Shown piece by piece: positions 7,748 to 16,265 of a stretch of DNA of 43,548 nucleotides. The stretch is from assembly GCA_964463285.1 (NCBI GenBank), contig CAYXBB010000012.1, forward strand, positions 1 through 43,548, given 5' to 3'. A program made the translations under genes and the position numbers. This DNA comes from JAAZLS01 sp964463285 (GTDB lineage: Bacteria; Bacillota; Dethiobacteria; DTU022). Under the pieces are notes generated by a model, which saw only the letters and a list, made by a program, of their open reading frames with translations, had not been told where the DNA came from and searched no databases. Within the stretch, counting starts at the first letter, position 1; the number at the start of each line of letters is the position of its first letter.

Positions 7748-9973
7748 ATGACAGAATCAAGCACCTTAGACGGTGTTCTAGCCAGGGAGTGGAAAGAATC
7801 ATTTGAAGAGATCTATGAAGGCGCTGTTGACGAGTCGAATCCACCTGTCAAGCTTTTTGAGAAAGCTTACGATGGTGCCGTCATTGCCACCAGTTATGCT
7901 GAAATTCTACTCAACCAGGCCCTTCGTCGCTACGGCCCCGACCAACCGGTAGCCTATCCTGATACCGGATACTACTTGCCGGTGATTCGAGCTTTGAGCG
8001 GCGAAGCGGTAAAAACATTGGGTGAACTGCCTCCGATCCTGAACCGAATGCGCAACCAGGTTCGAGAGGAGCTCACTTTTTATAATGCTCGCCTTTGCGG
8101 TGAAGCAACTGCGTATGCGGCCGAAATTATAGAGGCACTGCGCTACCTGAATGGGGAAAGCCCCCATGTAGAGCCCTGGACTGGTTTTCTTGGCGACCCG
8201 GTAGTTCGTCGTTATGGTATTCTCCTGGTAGACTGGACCATTCCGGGCCAGGCGGTTATTGTAGGCAAAGCTAAGTCAACCGAGGCCCTAGCCGGGCTGA
8301 TCACGAAGCTTCAGGGAATGGGTTTTATGATCTTCCTGTCTTACGAGGTAGTCGAGCAGGCTATCGAAGCGGGACTAAAACTGGGAATCGATTTTATAGC
8401 TTTCCCCACTGGTAATTTTACCCAGGTAATCCACGCAGTTAACTACGCCTTGCGTGCCGGCATGGCTTTCGGAGGAATTCCCCCGGGTGAGCGTCAAAAT
8501 ACCCGGGACTACCAGCGCCGGCGGGTACGTGCTTTTGTCCTGCAGCTTGGTGAATCCGACGAGGTCCAGGTAGCTGCGCAATTTGCGGCAATTTTCCTTG
8601 GCTTCCCGGTAATCTTGGACCATGAACTGCCAAAAGACGAACAGATTCCCAACTGGTATGTCTCTCATCCCAACTATGACGACATGATCCAGGTAGCTAT
8701 GGAGATTCGGGGCATCAAACTTAAAATCGTTGATATCCCTGTTCCAATCACCATCGGGCCGGCCTTTGAGGGCGAGGTTATTCGCAAGGGCGATATGCGT
8801 ATAGAATTTGGCGGTGGCCGCACACCCGCCTTCGAGCTGGTAAAAATGGTGGGTGAGGAAGAGATCGAGGATGGCAAGGTTGAGGTAGTCGGACCTGAGA
8901 TTGATGATGTTGAAGAAGGCGGCTCGTTGCCGCTGGGTATCGTGGCGAAGGTTTTTGGAAGAAAGATGCAGAGTGATTTTGAAGGGGTTCTTGAACGGCG
9001 ATTCCACGACCTGATAAATTATGGTGAAGGAATCTGGCATATGGCCCAGCGTGACACGGTGTGGATGCGTATCGGCAAGGCCGCCGCGAAAAAAGGATTC
9101 AAAATTAATCATTTCGGAGAACTCCTGGTGGCTAAACTGAAAGACGAATTCCCCTCCATTGTTGACCGGGTTCAGGTGACACTTTATACTGATGAGGAAA
9201 AGGTCAACGAACAACTGGCCCGGGCGCGGGAAATTTATGCCGGCCGTGATGAGCGACTAAAAGGGCTCACTGATGAGGCGGTGGATGTTTTTTATTCCTG
9301 CCTACTCTGCCAGTCCTTTGCCCCGAACCACTGTTGCGTGGTTACCCCGGAAAGGCTGGGGCTCTGCGGCGCGGTCAGCTGGCTTGATTCGAAGGCCACT
9401 TATGAGATCGATCCCACCGGACCCTGTCGCCCCATTACCAAGGAGGGATTGATTGACGAGAATAATGGAATCTGGGAATCGATCAACGAATATGTTTACT
9501 TGAATACAAACCGCACCATTGAGGAATGTTCTATCTACAGTTTCATAGACCGGCCGATGACCTCCTGCGGTTGCTTTGAGTGCATCATGGCTATTATGCC
9601 CGAGGCCAACGGGGTGATGATCACCACCCGCGAGCACGGTGGTGAAACTCCCTGTGGGATGACTTTTTCTACCCTCGCCGGTACGGTTGGCGGAGGGATC
9701 CAGACACCTGGTTTCATGGGCCACGGCCGTTCTTACGTGCTCAGCCGCAAATTTATCCGGGCTGATGGGGGCTTGGGACGCCTGGTCTGGGCTCCCAAAG
9801 AACTGAAGGAATATTTAGGAGACGAACTGCGTAGGCGGGCTGAAGAAGAAGGCCTGGGAGCCGATTTTGTTGATAAAATCGCGGATGAAACCATTGGCAC
9901 CACTGCCGAAGAGATTCTCCCCTTCCTTGAAGAGAAGGGACATCCGGCACTAACGATGGATCCGCTTATGTAG
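7748..9973 (+). CDS. acsB: Acetyl-CoA synthase, A-cluster subunit
   Basis: AcsB condenses CO, a corrinoid-bound methyl group and CoA into acetyl-CoA, or does the reverse. The 741-residue length fits the bacterial form with its N-terminal CODH-docking domain. A-cluster ligands are visible: C518, C521, C530 and C540 in the CLLCQSF...CGAVSW segment, and C607-G-C609 further on. The spacing matches the Moorella enzyme as I recall it (506, 509, 518, 528, 595, 597), shifted by 12. AGGAGG lies 11 nt before the ATG. It sits between acsA and acsC. Confidence 0.97.
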   Translation: MTESSTLDGVLAREWKESFEEIYEGAVDESNPPVKLFEKAYDGAVIATSYAEILLNQALRRYGPDQPVAYPDTGYYLPVIRALSGEAVKTLGELPPILNRMRNQVREELTFYNARLCGEATAYAAEIIEALRYLNGESPHVEPWTGFLGDPVVRRYGILLVDWTIPGQAVIVGKAKSTEALAGLITKLQGMGFMIFLSYEVVEQAIEAGLKLGIDFIAFPTGNFTQVIHAVNYALRAGMAFGGIPPGERQNTRDYQRRRVRAFVLQLGESDEVQVAAQFAAIFLGFPVILDHELPKDEQIPNWYVSHPNYDDMIQVAMEIRGIKLKIVDIPVPITIGPAFEGEVIRKGDMRIEFGGGRTPAFELVKMVGEEEIEDGKVEVVGPEIDDVEEGGSLPLGIVAKVFGRKMQSDFEGVLERRFHDLINYGEGIWHMAQRDTVWMRIGKAAAKKGFKINHFGELLVAKLKDEFPSIVDRVQVTLYTDEEKVNEQLARAREIYAGRDERLKGLTDEAVDVFYSCLLCQSFAPNHCCVVTPERLGLCGAVSWLDSKATYEIDPTGPCRPITKEGLIDENNGIWESINEYVYLNTNRTIEECSIYSFIDRPMTSCGCFECIMAIMPEANGVMITTREHGGETPCGMTFSTLAGTVGGGIQTPGFMGHGRSYVLSRKFIRADGGLGRLVWAPKELKEYLGDELRRRAEEEGLGADFVDKIADETIGTTAEEILPFLEEKGHPALTMDPLM

Positions 9974-10063
9974 TGGGAGAATAAAAGAAAAACTCCGGCG
10001 GAGGAGACGATGAAACTGGGGTTGTACTTTCTAAAGATTTTCCCTTGGAAAGGAGACATGAAA

Positions 10064-11392
10064 ATGGCTTTAACCGGTTTGCAGATTTTCAAACATTTGC
10101 CAAAAACCAATTGTAAAGAATGTGGTTTTCCGACCTGCCTGGCATTTGCCATGGCCCTGGCCAGCGGCAAAGCTTCGTTGGATGCCTGCCCCTATGTTTC
10201 TGATGAAGGCAAAGCTGCCCTGGAATCCGCTGCTGCGCCGCCGATCAAGCTGATCAAGGTAGGTACGGGGGATCATGTACTGGAGCTAGGAGATGAAACA
10301 GAACTCTTCCGACATGACAAGCGTTTCTTTCACCCGACCGGGGTGGCAATAGTAATTAGCGATACCGGGGATGTAGCGGCGGAAACAGCTGCGTTTGACG
10401 ACCTGGAGTTTGATCGCGTCGGCCTACACTACGTTACCGATGTGGTGGCGGTTAAGTGCGATTCGGGGGACGGCGCCAAATTCAAGTCGGCGGTGGAAAC
10501 GGTTGCCGAGAAAACAAAAAAAGTGATGATTCTAATTTGTGAAGATCCGAAGTTGTTGGAAGAAGCGCTGGAAACTGTTGCCGACCGCAAGCCGTTGCTC
10601 TATGCGGCCACAGCAGAAAATTATGAAAAAATGGTTGAACTCGCCAAGGCAAAGGGTTGCCCCCTGGCGGTTCGTGGCAAGAACCTGGATGAAACTGCAG
10701 AGCTGGCGAAAAAAATTGCCGCGCTGGGCTGCGAAGAGCTGGTTCTTGACAGCGGGGCCCGCGACACCAGCAAGGTCATGGCCGATCTGGTCCAAATTCG
10801 TCGCTCTGCCATTCGCAAGAAATTCCGTCCTTTCGGCTATCCGACGATAGCCTTTACCAGCAAAGAGGATCCCCTGGAAGAGGTGGTTCAGGCGGGAGTC
10901 TATTTAACCAAATATGCTTCGATCGTGGTCCTAAAAACCTCAAAAAAAGAACATCTGTTGCCTCTTCTCTCCTGGCGTCAGAACCTGTATACCGATCCAC
11001 AGAAACCGATTGCGGTGGAGCCAAAACTGTACGAGGTTGGCGCGGTTGACGAGAACTCTCCGGTTTACTGCACCACCAACTTCTCCTTGACTTATTTCAT
11101 TGTGGAGGGTGAAGTGGAAAATTCCCGCATTCCCAGCTATATCCTCTCTGTGGATACAGCAGGAATCTCGGTATTAACGGCTTATGCCGACAATAAATTC
11201 AGTGGTGAAATTATTGCCGCGGCAATGAAGAAATCCGGCCTGGATGATAAAGTTAATCACAGGAAAATTGTTCTTCCCGGACTGGTTGCCGTTTTGCAAG
11301 GAACCCTGGAGGAGGAATCCGGCTGGAAGGTGCTGGTAGGACCGCGAGAAGCTGCCGGCATTCCTAAGTTTGCAAAGGAAACCTTTGCTTAA
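10064..11392 (+). CDS. acsC: Corrinoid/iron-sulfur protein large subunit
   Basis: With AcsD, this subunit carries the cobalamin that shuttles the methyl group from methyl-THF to acetyl-CoA synthase. The 442-residue protein begins MALTGLQIFKHLPK, with [4Fe-4S] ligands C17, C20, C25 and C42 in CKECGFPTCL and ACPYVSD. A TIM-barrel core and a C-terminal corrinoid-binding region follow. I chose ATG 10064 because AGGAGA at 10051 is 7 nt away and the protein then aligns with known AcsC. An in-frame ATG at 10010 has its own GGAGGAG and would add 18 residues, so it remains an alternative. Operon context is intact. Confidence 0.93.
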   Translation: MALTGLQIFKHLPKTNCKECGFPTCLAFAMALASGKASLDACPYVSDEGKAALESAAAPPIKLIKVGTGDHVLELGDETELFRHDKRFFHPTGVAIVISDTGDVAAETAAFDDLEFDRVGLHYVTDVVAVKCDSGDGAKFKSAVETVAEKTKKVMILICEDPKLLEEALETVADRKPLLYAATAENYEKMVELAKAKGCPLAVRGKNLDETAELAKKIAALGCEELVLDSGARDTSKVMADLVQIRRSAIRKKFRPFGYPTIAFTSKEDPLEEVVQAGVYLTKYASIVVLKTSKKEHLLPLLSWRQNLYTDPQKPIAVEPKLYEVGAVDENSPVYCTTNFSLTYFIVEGEVENSRIPSYILSVDTAGISVLTAYADNKFSGEIIAAAMKKSGLDDKVNHRKIVLPGLVAVLQGTLEEESGWKVLVGPREAAGIPKFAKETFA

Positions 11393-11436
11393 AAAGCGTA
11401 ATTGATCCCTGAATTCCATAAGAGAGGAGCGTTAAG

Positions 11437-12411
11437 ATGGCTGTAGAAATTCAGAAGGAAAAGTATAGAAGCAAGGTTGGCGAGGTCGTCCTGGGAGCCA
11501 CCAAAGAACAGGGCGGAAGTCGCAGTCATACCATTACTGTTGGTGGTGAATCCACGTTGCCCTACCTGCATTTTGAGGGGGAAATGCCCAACCGCCCGGT
11601 CATTGCCCTGGAGATTTCCGACATGGTTCCTGGATGGCATCCCTGTTTCGGTAAGTACTATGATGATGTTTTTGATGATACCGCGGCCTGGGCAAAAAAA
11701 TGTGTTGACGAATATAAAGCCGACCTGGTGCAGATCCGCCTGCAAAGCGCCGATCCGGATTTAAAGGATAGTTCTCCGGAGGAATGTGCCGCTACTGTTA
11801 AGAAAGTCCTGTCGGCGGTAGGGGTTCCGCTGATTGTAGTGGGCTGCGGCAAGCCCGAAAAAGATAACCTGATCTATCCTGTGATAGCCGAGGCGGCAGC
11901 CGGGGAGAACCTGCTTTTGGGGGTGGCCGAGGTAGAAAATTATAAGGCGATAACCAGTGCCTGCATGGCCTACCAGCACAATGTTATCGCTTTATCTCCG
12001 ATCGATATTAATATCTGCAAACAGCTGAACATCCTTATAGCCGAGATGAGCATGGTAATGTCCAACCGGATCATAATTGATCCCTGTATGTCCGCCCTTG
12101 GGTACGGCATCGAATATACCTATTCCATCATGGAACGGGCCCGTCTCGGCGCCCTTCAGGGGGATAGAATGCTGTCCATGCCCATGATTGGTAATGTCGG
12201 TTATGAAGCCTGGCGAGCCAAGGAAGCGATTACTTCCTCGGAAGTTGCTCCTGGCTGGGGCGAGCGGGAAGAACGGGCCATTCTCTGGGAGGCGACCACG
12301 GCGATGGCTTTTCTACAGGCGGGCCTGGATATCTTGGTTGTGCGCCATCCGAAGGCGGCAGCGCTGCTCAGGCAGAATATTGATGAGCTGATGCAGGATA
12401 ACAGCTACTAG
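11437..12411 (+). CDS. acsD: Corrinoid/iron-sulfur protein small subunit
   Basis: AcsD pairs with AcsC to form the corrinoid iron-sulfur methyl carrier. The 324-residue protein belongs to the CdhD/AcsD TIM-barrel family. Family-like segments include PYLHFEGEMPNRPVIALEISD near the N-terminus, DLVQIRLQSADPD in the middle, and DPCMSALGYGIEYTYSIMERAR in the C-terminal half. The ATG follows GAGAGGAG with normal spacing. It lies 44 nt after acsC and 34 nt before acsE. Confidence 0.94.
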   Translation: MAVEIQKEKYRSKVGEVVLGATKEQGGSRSHTITVGGESTLPYLHFEGEMPNRPVIALEISDMVPGWHPCFGKYYDDVFDDTAAWAKKCVDEYKADLVQIRLQSADPDLKDSSPEECAATVKKVLSAVGVPLIVVGCGKPEKDNLIYPVIAEAAAGENLLLGVAEVENYKAITSACMAYQHNVIALSPIDINICKQLNILIAEMSMVMSNRIIIDPCMSALGYGIEYTYSIMERARLGALQGDRMLSMPMIGNVGYEAWRAKEAITSSEVAPGWGEREERAILWEATTAMAFLQAGLDILVVRHPKAAALLRQNIDELMQDNSY

Positions 12412-12445
12412 CTGTTTAATATGAACAGTATAGGAGGGTGATCCG

Positions 12446-13234
12446 ATGATTATTATTGGCGAGCGCATTAATGGTATGTTTCAAGATATCGCCAGGGCTA
12501 TCCGGGAAGAGGACGGAGCCATGATTCAGAAGTGGGCAAAAAAACAGGAACAAAACGGAGCCCGGTATCTTGATATCAACATTGGTCCCGCTTCTACCGA
12601 GCCGGTAAAAACGATGAAATGGCTGGTGGAGGTGACCCAGGAGGTCAGTGATCTTCCTCTCTGCCTCGACTCAACCAAGTACGACGCCATCGAGGCGGGT
12701 CTGAAGGCCTGTAAACATCCGGCCATGATCAATTCCGTACCGGCTGAAGCGGCAAAGATGGAGCGAGTCTTTACTATGGCTGCCCAGTATGGTGCCGAGG
12801 TGATCTGCCTGGCGATGAGCGAAGAGGGAATCCCCAAGGACGCCGACAGCCGGGTGGCCCTGGCCATGGAACTGGTGGCTACCGCCGATGCTCACGGGCT
12901 GTCGCCCGACAGTTTGTACATCGACCCGCTGGTGCTTCCCTGTAACGTGGCCCAGGATCACGGACCGGAGGTGCTGGAAACGCTGCGCCAGATCAAGCTT
13001 ATTTCAGATCCTTCACCGAAGACGGTGGTGGGGCTGAGCAATGTTTCACAGGGGACCAGGGATCGGGAGCTGGTAAATCGTGTGTTTGCAGTCATGGCCA
13101 TGGCCAATGGACTGGATGCAGCCATTGCCGATGCCTGCGATGAAGAGCTGATGGCTGCGGTGGCAACCGCCCGCATTTTGCTTAATATGGACATATATTG
13201 CGATTCATATGTTGATGTGTTCAAGAAAGGTTAG
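12446..13234 (+). CDS. acsE: Methyl-THF:corrinoid iron-sulfur protein methyltransferase
   Basis: AcsE moves the methyl group between methyltetrahydrofolate and the cobalamin of AcsCD. The 262-residue length and pterin-binding TIM barrel fit the family. MIIIGERING opens the protein; ARYLDINIGPAS, LCLDSTKYDAIEAGL and GLSNVSQGTRDRELVNR are characteristic pterin-binding/methyltransferase segments. AGGAGGGTGATCC precedes the ATG. It links the C1-folate branch (metV-metF downstream) to the carbonyl branch upstream. Confidence 0.95.
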   Translation: MIIIGERINGMFQDIARAIREEDGAMIQKWAKKQEQNGARYLDINIGPASTEPVKTMKWLVEVTQEVSDLPLCLDSTKYDAIEAGLKACKHPAMINSVPAEAAKMERVFTMAAQYGAEVICLAMSEEGIPKDADSRVALAMELVATADAHGLSPDSLYIDPLVLPCNVAQDHGPEVLETLRQIKLISDPSPKTVVGLSNVSQGTRDRELVNRVFAVMAMANGLDAAIADACDEELMAAVATARILLNMDIYCDSYVDVFKKG

Positions 13235-13289
13235 CTTAACTATTTAATATCTGTGGATTAGGATTAGTCTATGGAAGGACGGTGATCTG

Positions 13290-13970
13290 ATGATTATCGC
13301 GGAACGAAAACCGCTTCAGCAGATCTTCGAGATGCTCCTACCTTATCGGAGGATCGGCATACTGGGATGCGGAACCTGTGTAACGGTATGTATGGCCGGA
13401 GGACAGAAAGAAGCGGAAGAACTGGCTGCGGTACTTACCATTCATCGCCGCCAGGAAAAACATCCCCTGGAGGTAGAGGCGTTTACTATTGAGCGCCAGT
13501 GTGAATTTGAATATGTAGACCAGGTTAAAGACCGGCTGGCAGGCTTCGATGTAATTTTATCCCTAGCCTGCGGGGTGGGGGTGCAAACGCTGATAGAGCG
13601 TTTACCGGAGCTGCGGGTGTTGCCGGGGGTTAATACCAAGTTCATGGGATACCCGCTGGAGCAGGGAGTTTGGGTGGAACGGTGCCTGGGCTGCGGGGAT
13701 TGCGTGCTGCATTTAACCGGGGGAATCTGCCCCATCACCCGATGTGCCAAGAGTTTGCTGAATGGGCCTTGCGGCGGCTCCGCTGAAGGCAAATGCGAGA
13801 TCAGTAAGGATACCGACTGCGCCTGGCATCTGATCCACGACCGGCTGGCAAAACTGGGCCGCCTGCCGGAATTGCAAGTGATTCAGCCTCCCAAAGATTG
13901 GTCTTCCTCTCACCATGGCGGCCCGAGAACCGTAGTAAGGGAGGATGTAAAACTTGATAGCGGGCAGTAA
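13290..13970 (+). CDS. metV: MetV, partner subunit of methylene-THF reductase
   Basis: MetV is the small zinc/Fe-S partner of MetF in many acetogens and related Clostridia. This 226-residue protein carries the MTHFR C-terminal-type domain. Cysteine motifs are GCGTCVTVC near residues 27-35, CLGCGDC, CPITRC and GPCGG...KCEI. The start ATG 13290 follows GGAC and GGTGATCTG. The 3' end overlaps metF by 17 nt, which implies coupled synthesis of the two subunits. No HdrABC or MvhD genes are adjacent, so this is the simple MetFV form as far as the window shows. Confidence 0.85.
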   Translation: MIIAERKPLQQIFEMLLPYRRIGILGCGTCVTVCMAGGQKEAEELAAVLTIHRRQEKHPLEVEAFTIERQCEFEYVDQVKDRLAGFDVILSLACGVGVQTLIERLPELRVLPGVNTKFMGYPLEQGVWVERCLGCGDCVLHLTGGICPITRCAKSLLNGPCGGSAEGKCEISKDTDCAWHLIHDRLAKLGRLPELQVIQPPKDWSSSHHGGPRTVVREDVKLDSGQ

Positions 13971-14871
13971 TTTAGAAAAAGTTTTAACGAGCGGGCAATT
14001 TGCGGTAACCGGCGAGTTGGGACCTCCCAAAAGCGCCGATATAACCAGCCTTAAGCACCATGGAGAAGCGCTGCGCAATTATGTGGATGCGTTTAATATT
14101 ACCGACAATCAGACTGCCATAGTACGTACCTCCAGCATCGCCTGTGGAGCGGTGCTGGTGCAGATGGGTCTGGAGCCGGTCATCCAGATCACGGTACGGG
14201 ATCGCAATCGGATCGGTATTCAAGGCGATGTGTTGGGAGCGGTGGCTTTAGGGATAAAGAATATTCTTTGTCTGTCGGGAGATCATCAGATGTTTGGCAA
14301 TGAGCCCCAGTGCAAAGGGGTTTATGATATTGATTCCATGCAGCTGCTTAACGGACTAAGAGGGATGCGCGATGAAGGCAAATTTATTGGTGGCGAAGAG
14401 CTCGAGGCGCCCCTGACCTATTTCTTGGGGGCGGTGGCCAACCCGTTTGCAGATCCCTTTGAATACCGTGTCGACCGGTTGGAGAAAAAAATTACTGCCG
14501 GCGCCAGCTTCATTCAAACCCAGTGCATCTTTGACCTCGACCGCTTCAAGCGCTGGATGGAGCTGGTTCGCGAGCGAGGGCTGCATAAAAAAGTTGCAAT
14601 TCTGGGTGGAGTAACTCCTATTAAATCCCTGGGCGCGGCCCGGTACATGAAAAATAATGTTTCCGGAATTATAATTCCCGATGAGATCATAACCCGTCTG
14701 AAGGGCGCTCAGGACAAGAAACAGGAAGGTCTTAATATTGCTATTGAAACCATTCAGCAGTTGAAAGAAATCGAAGGAGTTGCCGGGGTGCACGTAATGG
14801 CTATTGCCTGGGAGGAAATCGTCCCGGAAATTGTAGAACGGGCCGGCTTGTACCCCCGTCCCAGTCAGTAA
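13954..14871 (+). CDS. metF: 5,10-methylenetetrahydrofolate reductase
   Basis: MetF reduces methylene-THF to methyl-THF in the methyl branch, or the reverse during acetyl-CoA oxidation. The 305-residue flavoprotein TIM barrel shows FAVTGELGPPKSAD (family E-P pattern), DNQTAIVR, CLSGDHQ and GASFIQTQCIFDLDRF. The start is a TTG inside the metV 3' end, preceded by GGGAGG. It ends the Wood-Ljungdahl operon. The electron donor cannot be told from sequence. Confidence 0.92.
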   Translation: MIAGSNLEKVLTSGQFAVTGELGPPKSADITSLKHHGEALRNYVDAFNITDNQTAIVRTSSIACGAVLVQMGLEPVIQITVRDRNRIGIQGDVLGAVALGIKNILCLSGDHQMFGNEPQCKGVYDIDSMQLLNGLRGMRDEGKFIGGEELEAPLTYFLGAVANPFADPFEYRVDRLEKKITAGASFIQTQCIFDLDRFKRWMELVRERGLHKKVAILGGVTPIKSLGAARYMKNNVSGIIIPDEIITRLKGAQDKKQEGLNIAIETIQQLKEIEGVAGVHVMAIAWEEIVPEIVERAGLYPRPSQ

Positions 14872-14951
14872 TCCTGTAATCTTTATTTAACACACCGATC
14901 ACCGTTTAATTTAAAATTTCCGGCGTTACGGCCGGCAGGATCACTTATAAT

Positions 14952-14983
14952 GGGGACGGACCTATGCTTGTAGGTCCGTCCCC
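14952..14983. repeat. Perfect 13-bp palindrome, REP-like or terminator
   Basis: Arms at 14952-14964 (GGGGACGGACCTA) and 14971-14983 (TAGGTCCGTCCCC) are exact reverse complements around a TGCTTG loop. It follows metF by 80 nt. No T-run follows, which argues against a simple intrinsic terminator. GGGGACGG-type palindromes are often dispersed repeats in such genomes. Only one copy was noticed here. Confidence 0.6.
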
Positions 14984-15133
14984 TGGTCTTAATAATGGAC
15001 ACTTTTCAAAAATAGCATGCCTGCACTTAGATATCAATAACAAATGCACCAACTTTATTTGGTAGCGCTAACTGTTAAAATCATAAAGATAGCTTATGCA
15101 AAAGGATAGACCCTGTTATTTATTTGCAATAAT

Positions 15134-15162
15134 TTGATCTTCAAATTAGATATGTGTATGAT
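15134..15162 (+). promoter_or_regulatory. Promoter of the IclR-family gene
   Basis: TTGATC at 15134-15139 and TATGAT at 15157-15162 are separated by exactly 17 nt. The TTG start of the regulator lies 38 nt further on. An AT-rich 13-nt palindrome (TTATT-TGC-AATAA, 15120-15132) abuts the -35 and could be an operator. Confidence 0.5.
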
Positions 15163-15200
15163 CTTAGAATAAGTATGAATAAATTGAGAGGGGTGCCAAT

Positions 15201-15980
15201 TTGCCTAAACCCAAAACTTCAGATGCTTATATTAAATCTGTTTTAAAAACCTTTCAGATACTGGAACAGTTTATTAATTGTAATCATGAAAAAGGCGTTC
15301 AAGAATTAAGCAATCTGTCCGGTCTTCCCCCGAGTACGGTACAAAGAATAGTGAACACATTGCAATTTAAAGGGTATTTAATTCAAAACCCCAAAACCTA
15401 TAAGTATCGCCTGGGGTACACACTTTATCATTTGTATAATAGTTTTTCTCAAACATTTAACTGGGTTGATGAAGCTAAACATTATATGCAAAACCTGGTT
15501 TTAAGGCATAAGGAAACTATTAATTTGGCTGTTTTAGAAGGAAGAGATATTATTTATTTAACCAAGGTTGATTCTCCGCAGATTCTTCGACCCAACTTCA
15601 ATATTGGCACAAAATACCCGGCTTACTGTACTTCTTTAGGAAAATGCCTGCTGGCACATCTTCCTTCCAAAGTAGTGGATGGACTGTTATCCTCAAGCTC
15701 TCTGGAGCCGTGTGCAAGAAACACTAATACCTCTTTTGATAAGTTAAAAGCAGAATTAAAGAAGATCAAAAAACAGGGATTTGCGATTGATGATGAAGAA
15801 TTTCAAGATGATTTACGGTGTGCGGCGGTACCGATTAAGAATTACAGGATGGGTGGAGTGGTGGTTGCATCCATGAGTATAACCGCTCCAAAAAGTAGAA
15901 TGCCGCTAGAAAGGCTCAGTGAAATTATTAATGACATGGTTGAAACCTCAAATGACATTTCCAAGCTTATAGTATTTTAA
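15201..15980 (+). CDS. IclR-family transcriptional regulator
   Basis: IclR-family proteins are effector-responsive regulators of catabolic operons. The 259-residue protein has an N-terminal winged helix-turn-helix (VQELSNLSGLPPSTVQRIVNTL, about residues 34-55) and RLGYTLYHL linking to the effector domain. The effector domain has YLTKVDSPQ, PAYCTSLGKCLLAHLP and GFAIDDEEFQDDLRCAAVPI, all typical of the family. The start is TTG after GAGAGGGG. It stands just upstream of the Liv transporter and oxidoreductase genes on the same strand and is the likely regulator of that island. Its ligand is unknown; an amino acid or 2-oxoacid is a guess from context. Confidence 0.9.
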   Translation: MPKPKTSDAYIKSVLKTFQILEQFINCNHEKGVQELSNLSGLPPSTVQRIVNTLQFKGYLIQNPKTYKYRLGYTLYHLYNSFSQTFNWVDEAKHYMQNLVLRHKETINLAVLEGRDIIYLTKVDSPQILRPNFNIGTKYPAYCTSLGKCLLAHLPSKVVDGLLSSSSLEPCARNTNTSFDKLKAELKKIKKQGFAIDDEEFQDDLRCAAVPIKNYRMGGVVVASMSITAPKSRMPLERLSEIINDMVETSNDISKLIVF

Positions 15981-16265
15981 AGCACTTAAGGCTTTTGCTT
16001 CTGTGAGCCCCATGCATTTGCCAACCAAAATATCCCCCATGCAATAAAAATTAATTGTTAAACAACTACCTGTTTTCACCAGACCTAGAGGCATTCAATG
16101 CAGTTTAAATACCCTGAATAATTTTTGTAACCTGAAAAGAGGGAAAACGGGGTCATTGTAGAATATAATGATAAAATAGAAAATGCAATCCCGCGATGTG
16201 GAAATAGTTCTTTTCGAAGAAGGCCCTGATAAGGTTACTGGAAGAAATGAAAGGAATGATCAATT

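Larger units (their letters stand above)
14872..15200. other. Intergenic region between metF and the IclR gene
   Basis: This 329-nt stretch has no convincing gene. It contains a 13-bp perfect palindrome (14952-14983) and a likely promoter (15134-15162) for the downstream regulator. Base composition becomes clearly more AT-rich from about 15000 onward. Confidence 0.7.

Noticed and set aside
8375..9214. Long minus-strand open frame of 279 codons inside acsB
   Set aside because: It is fully antisense to a conserved gene and has no recognisable domain; its openness reflects the codon use of acsB.
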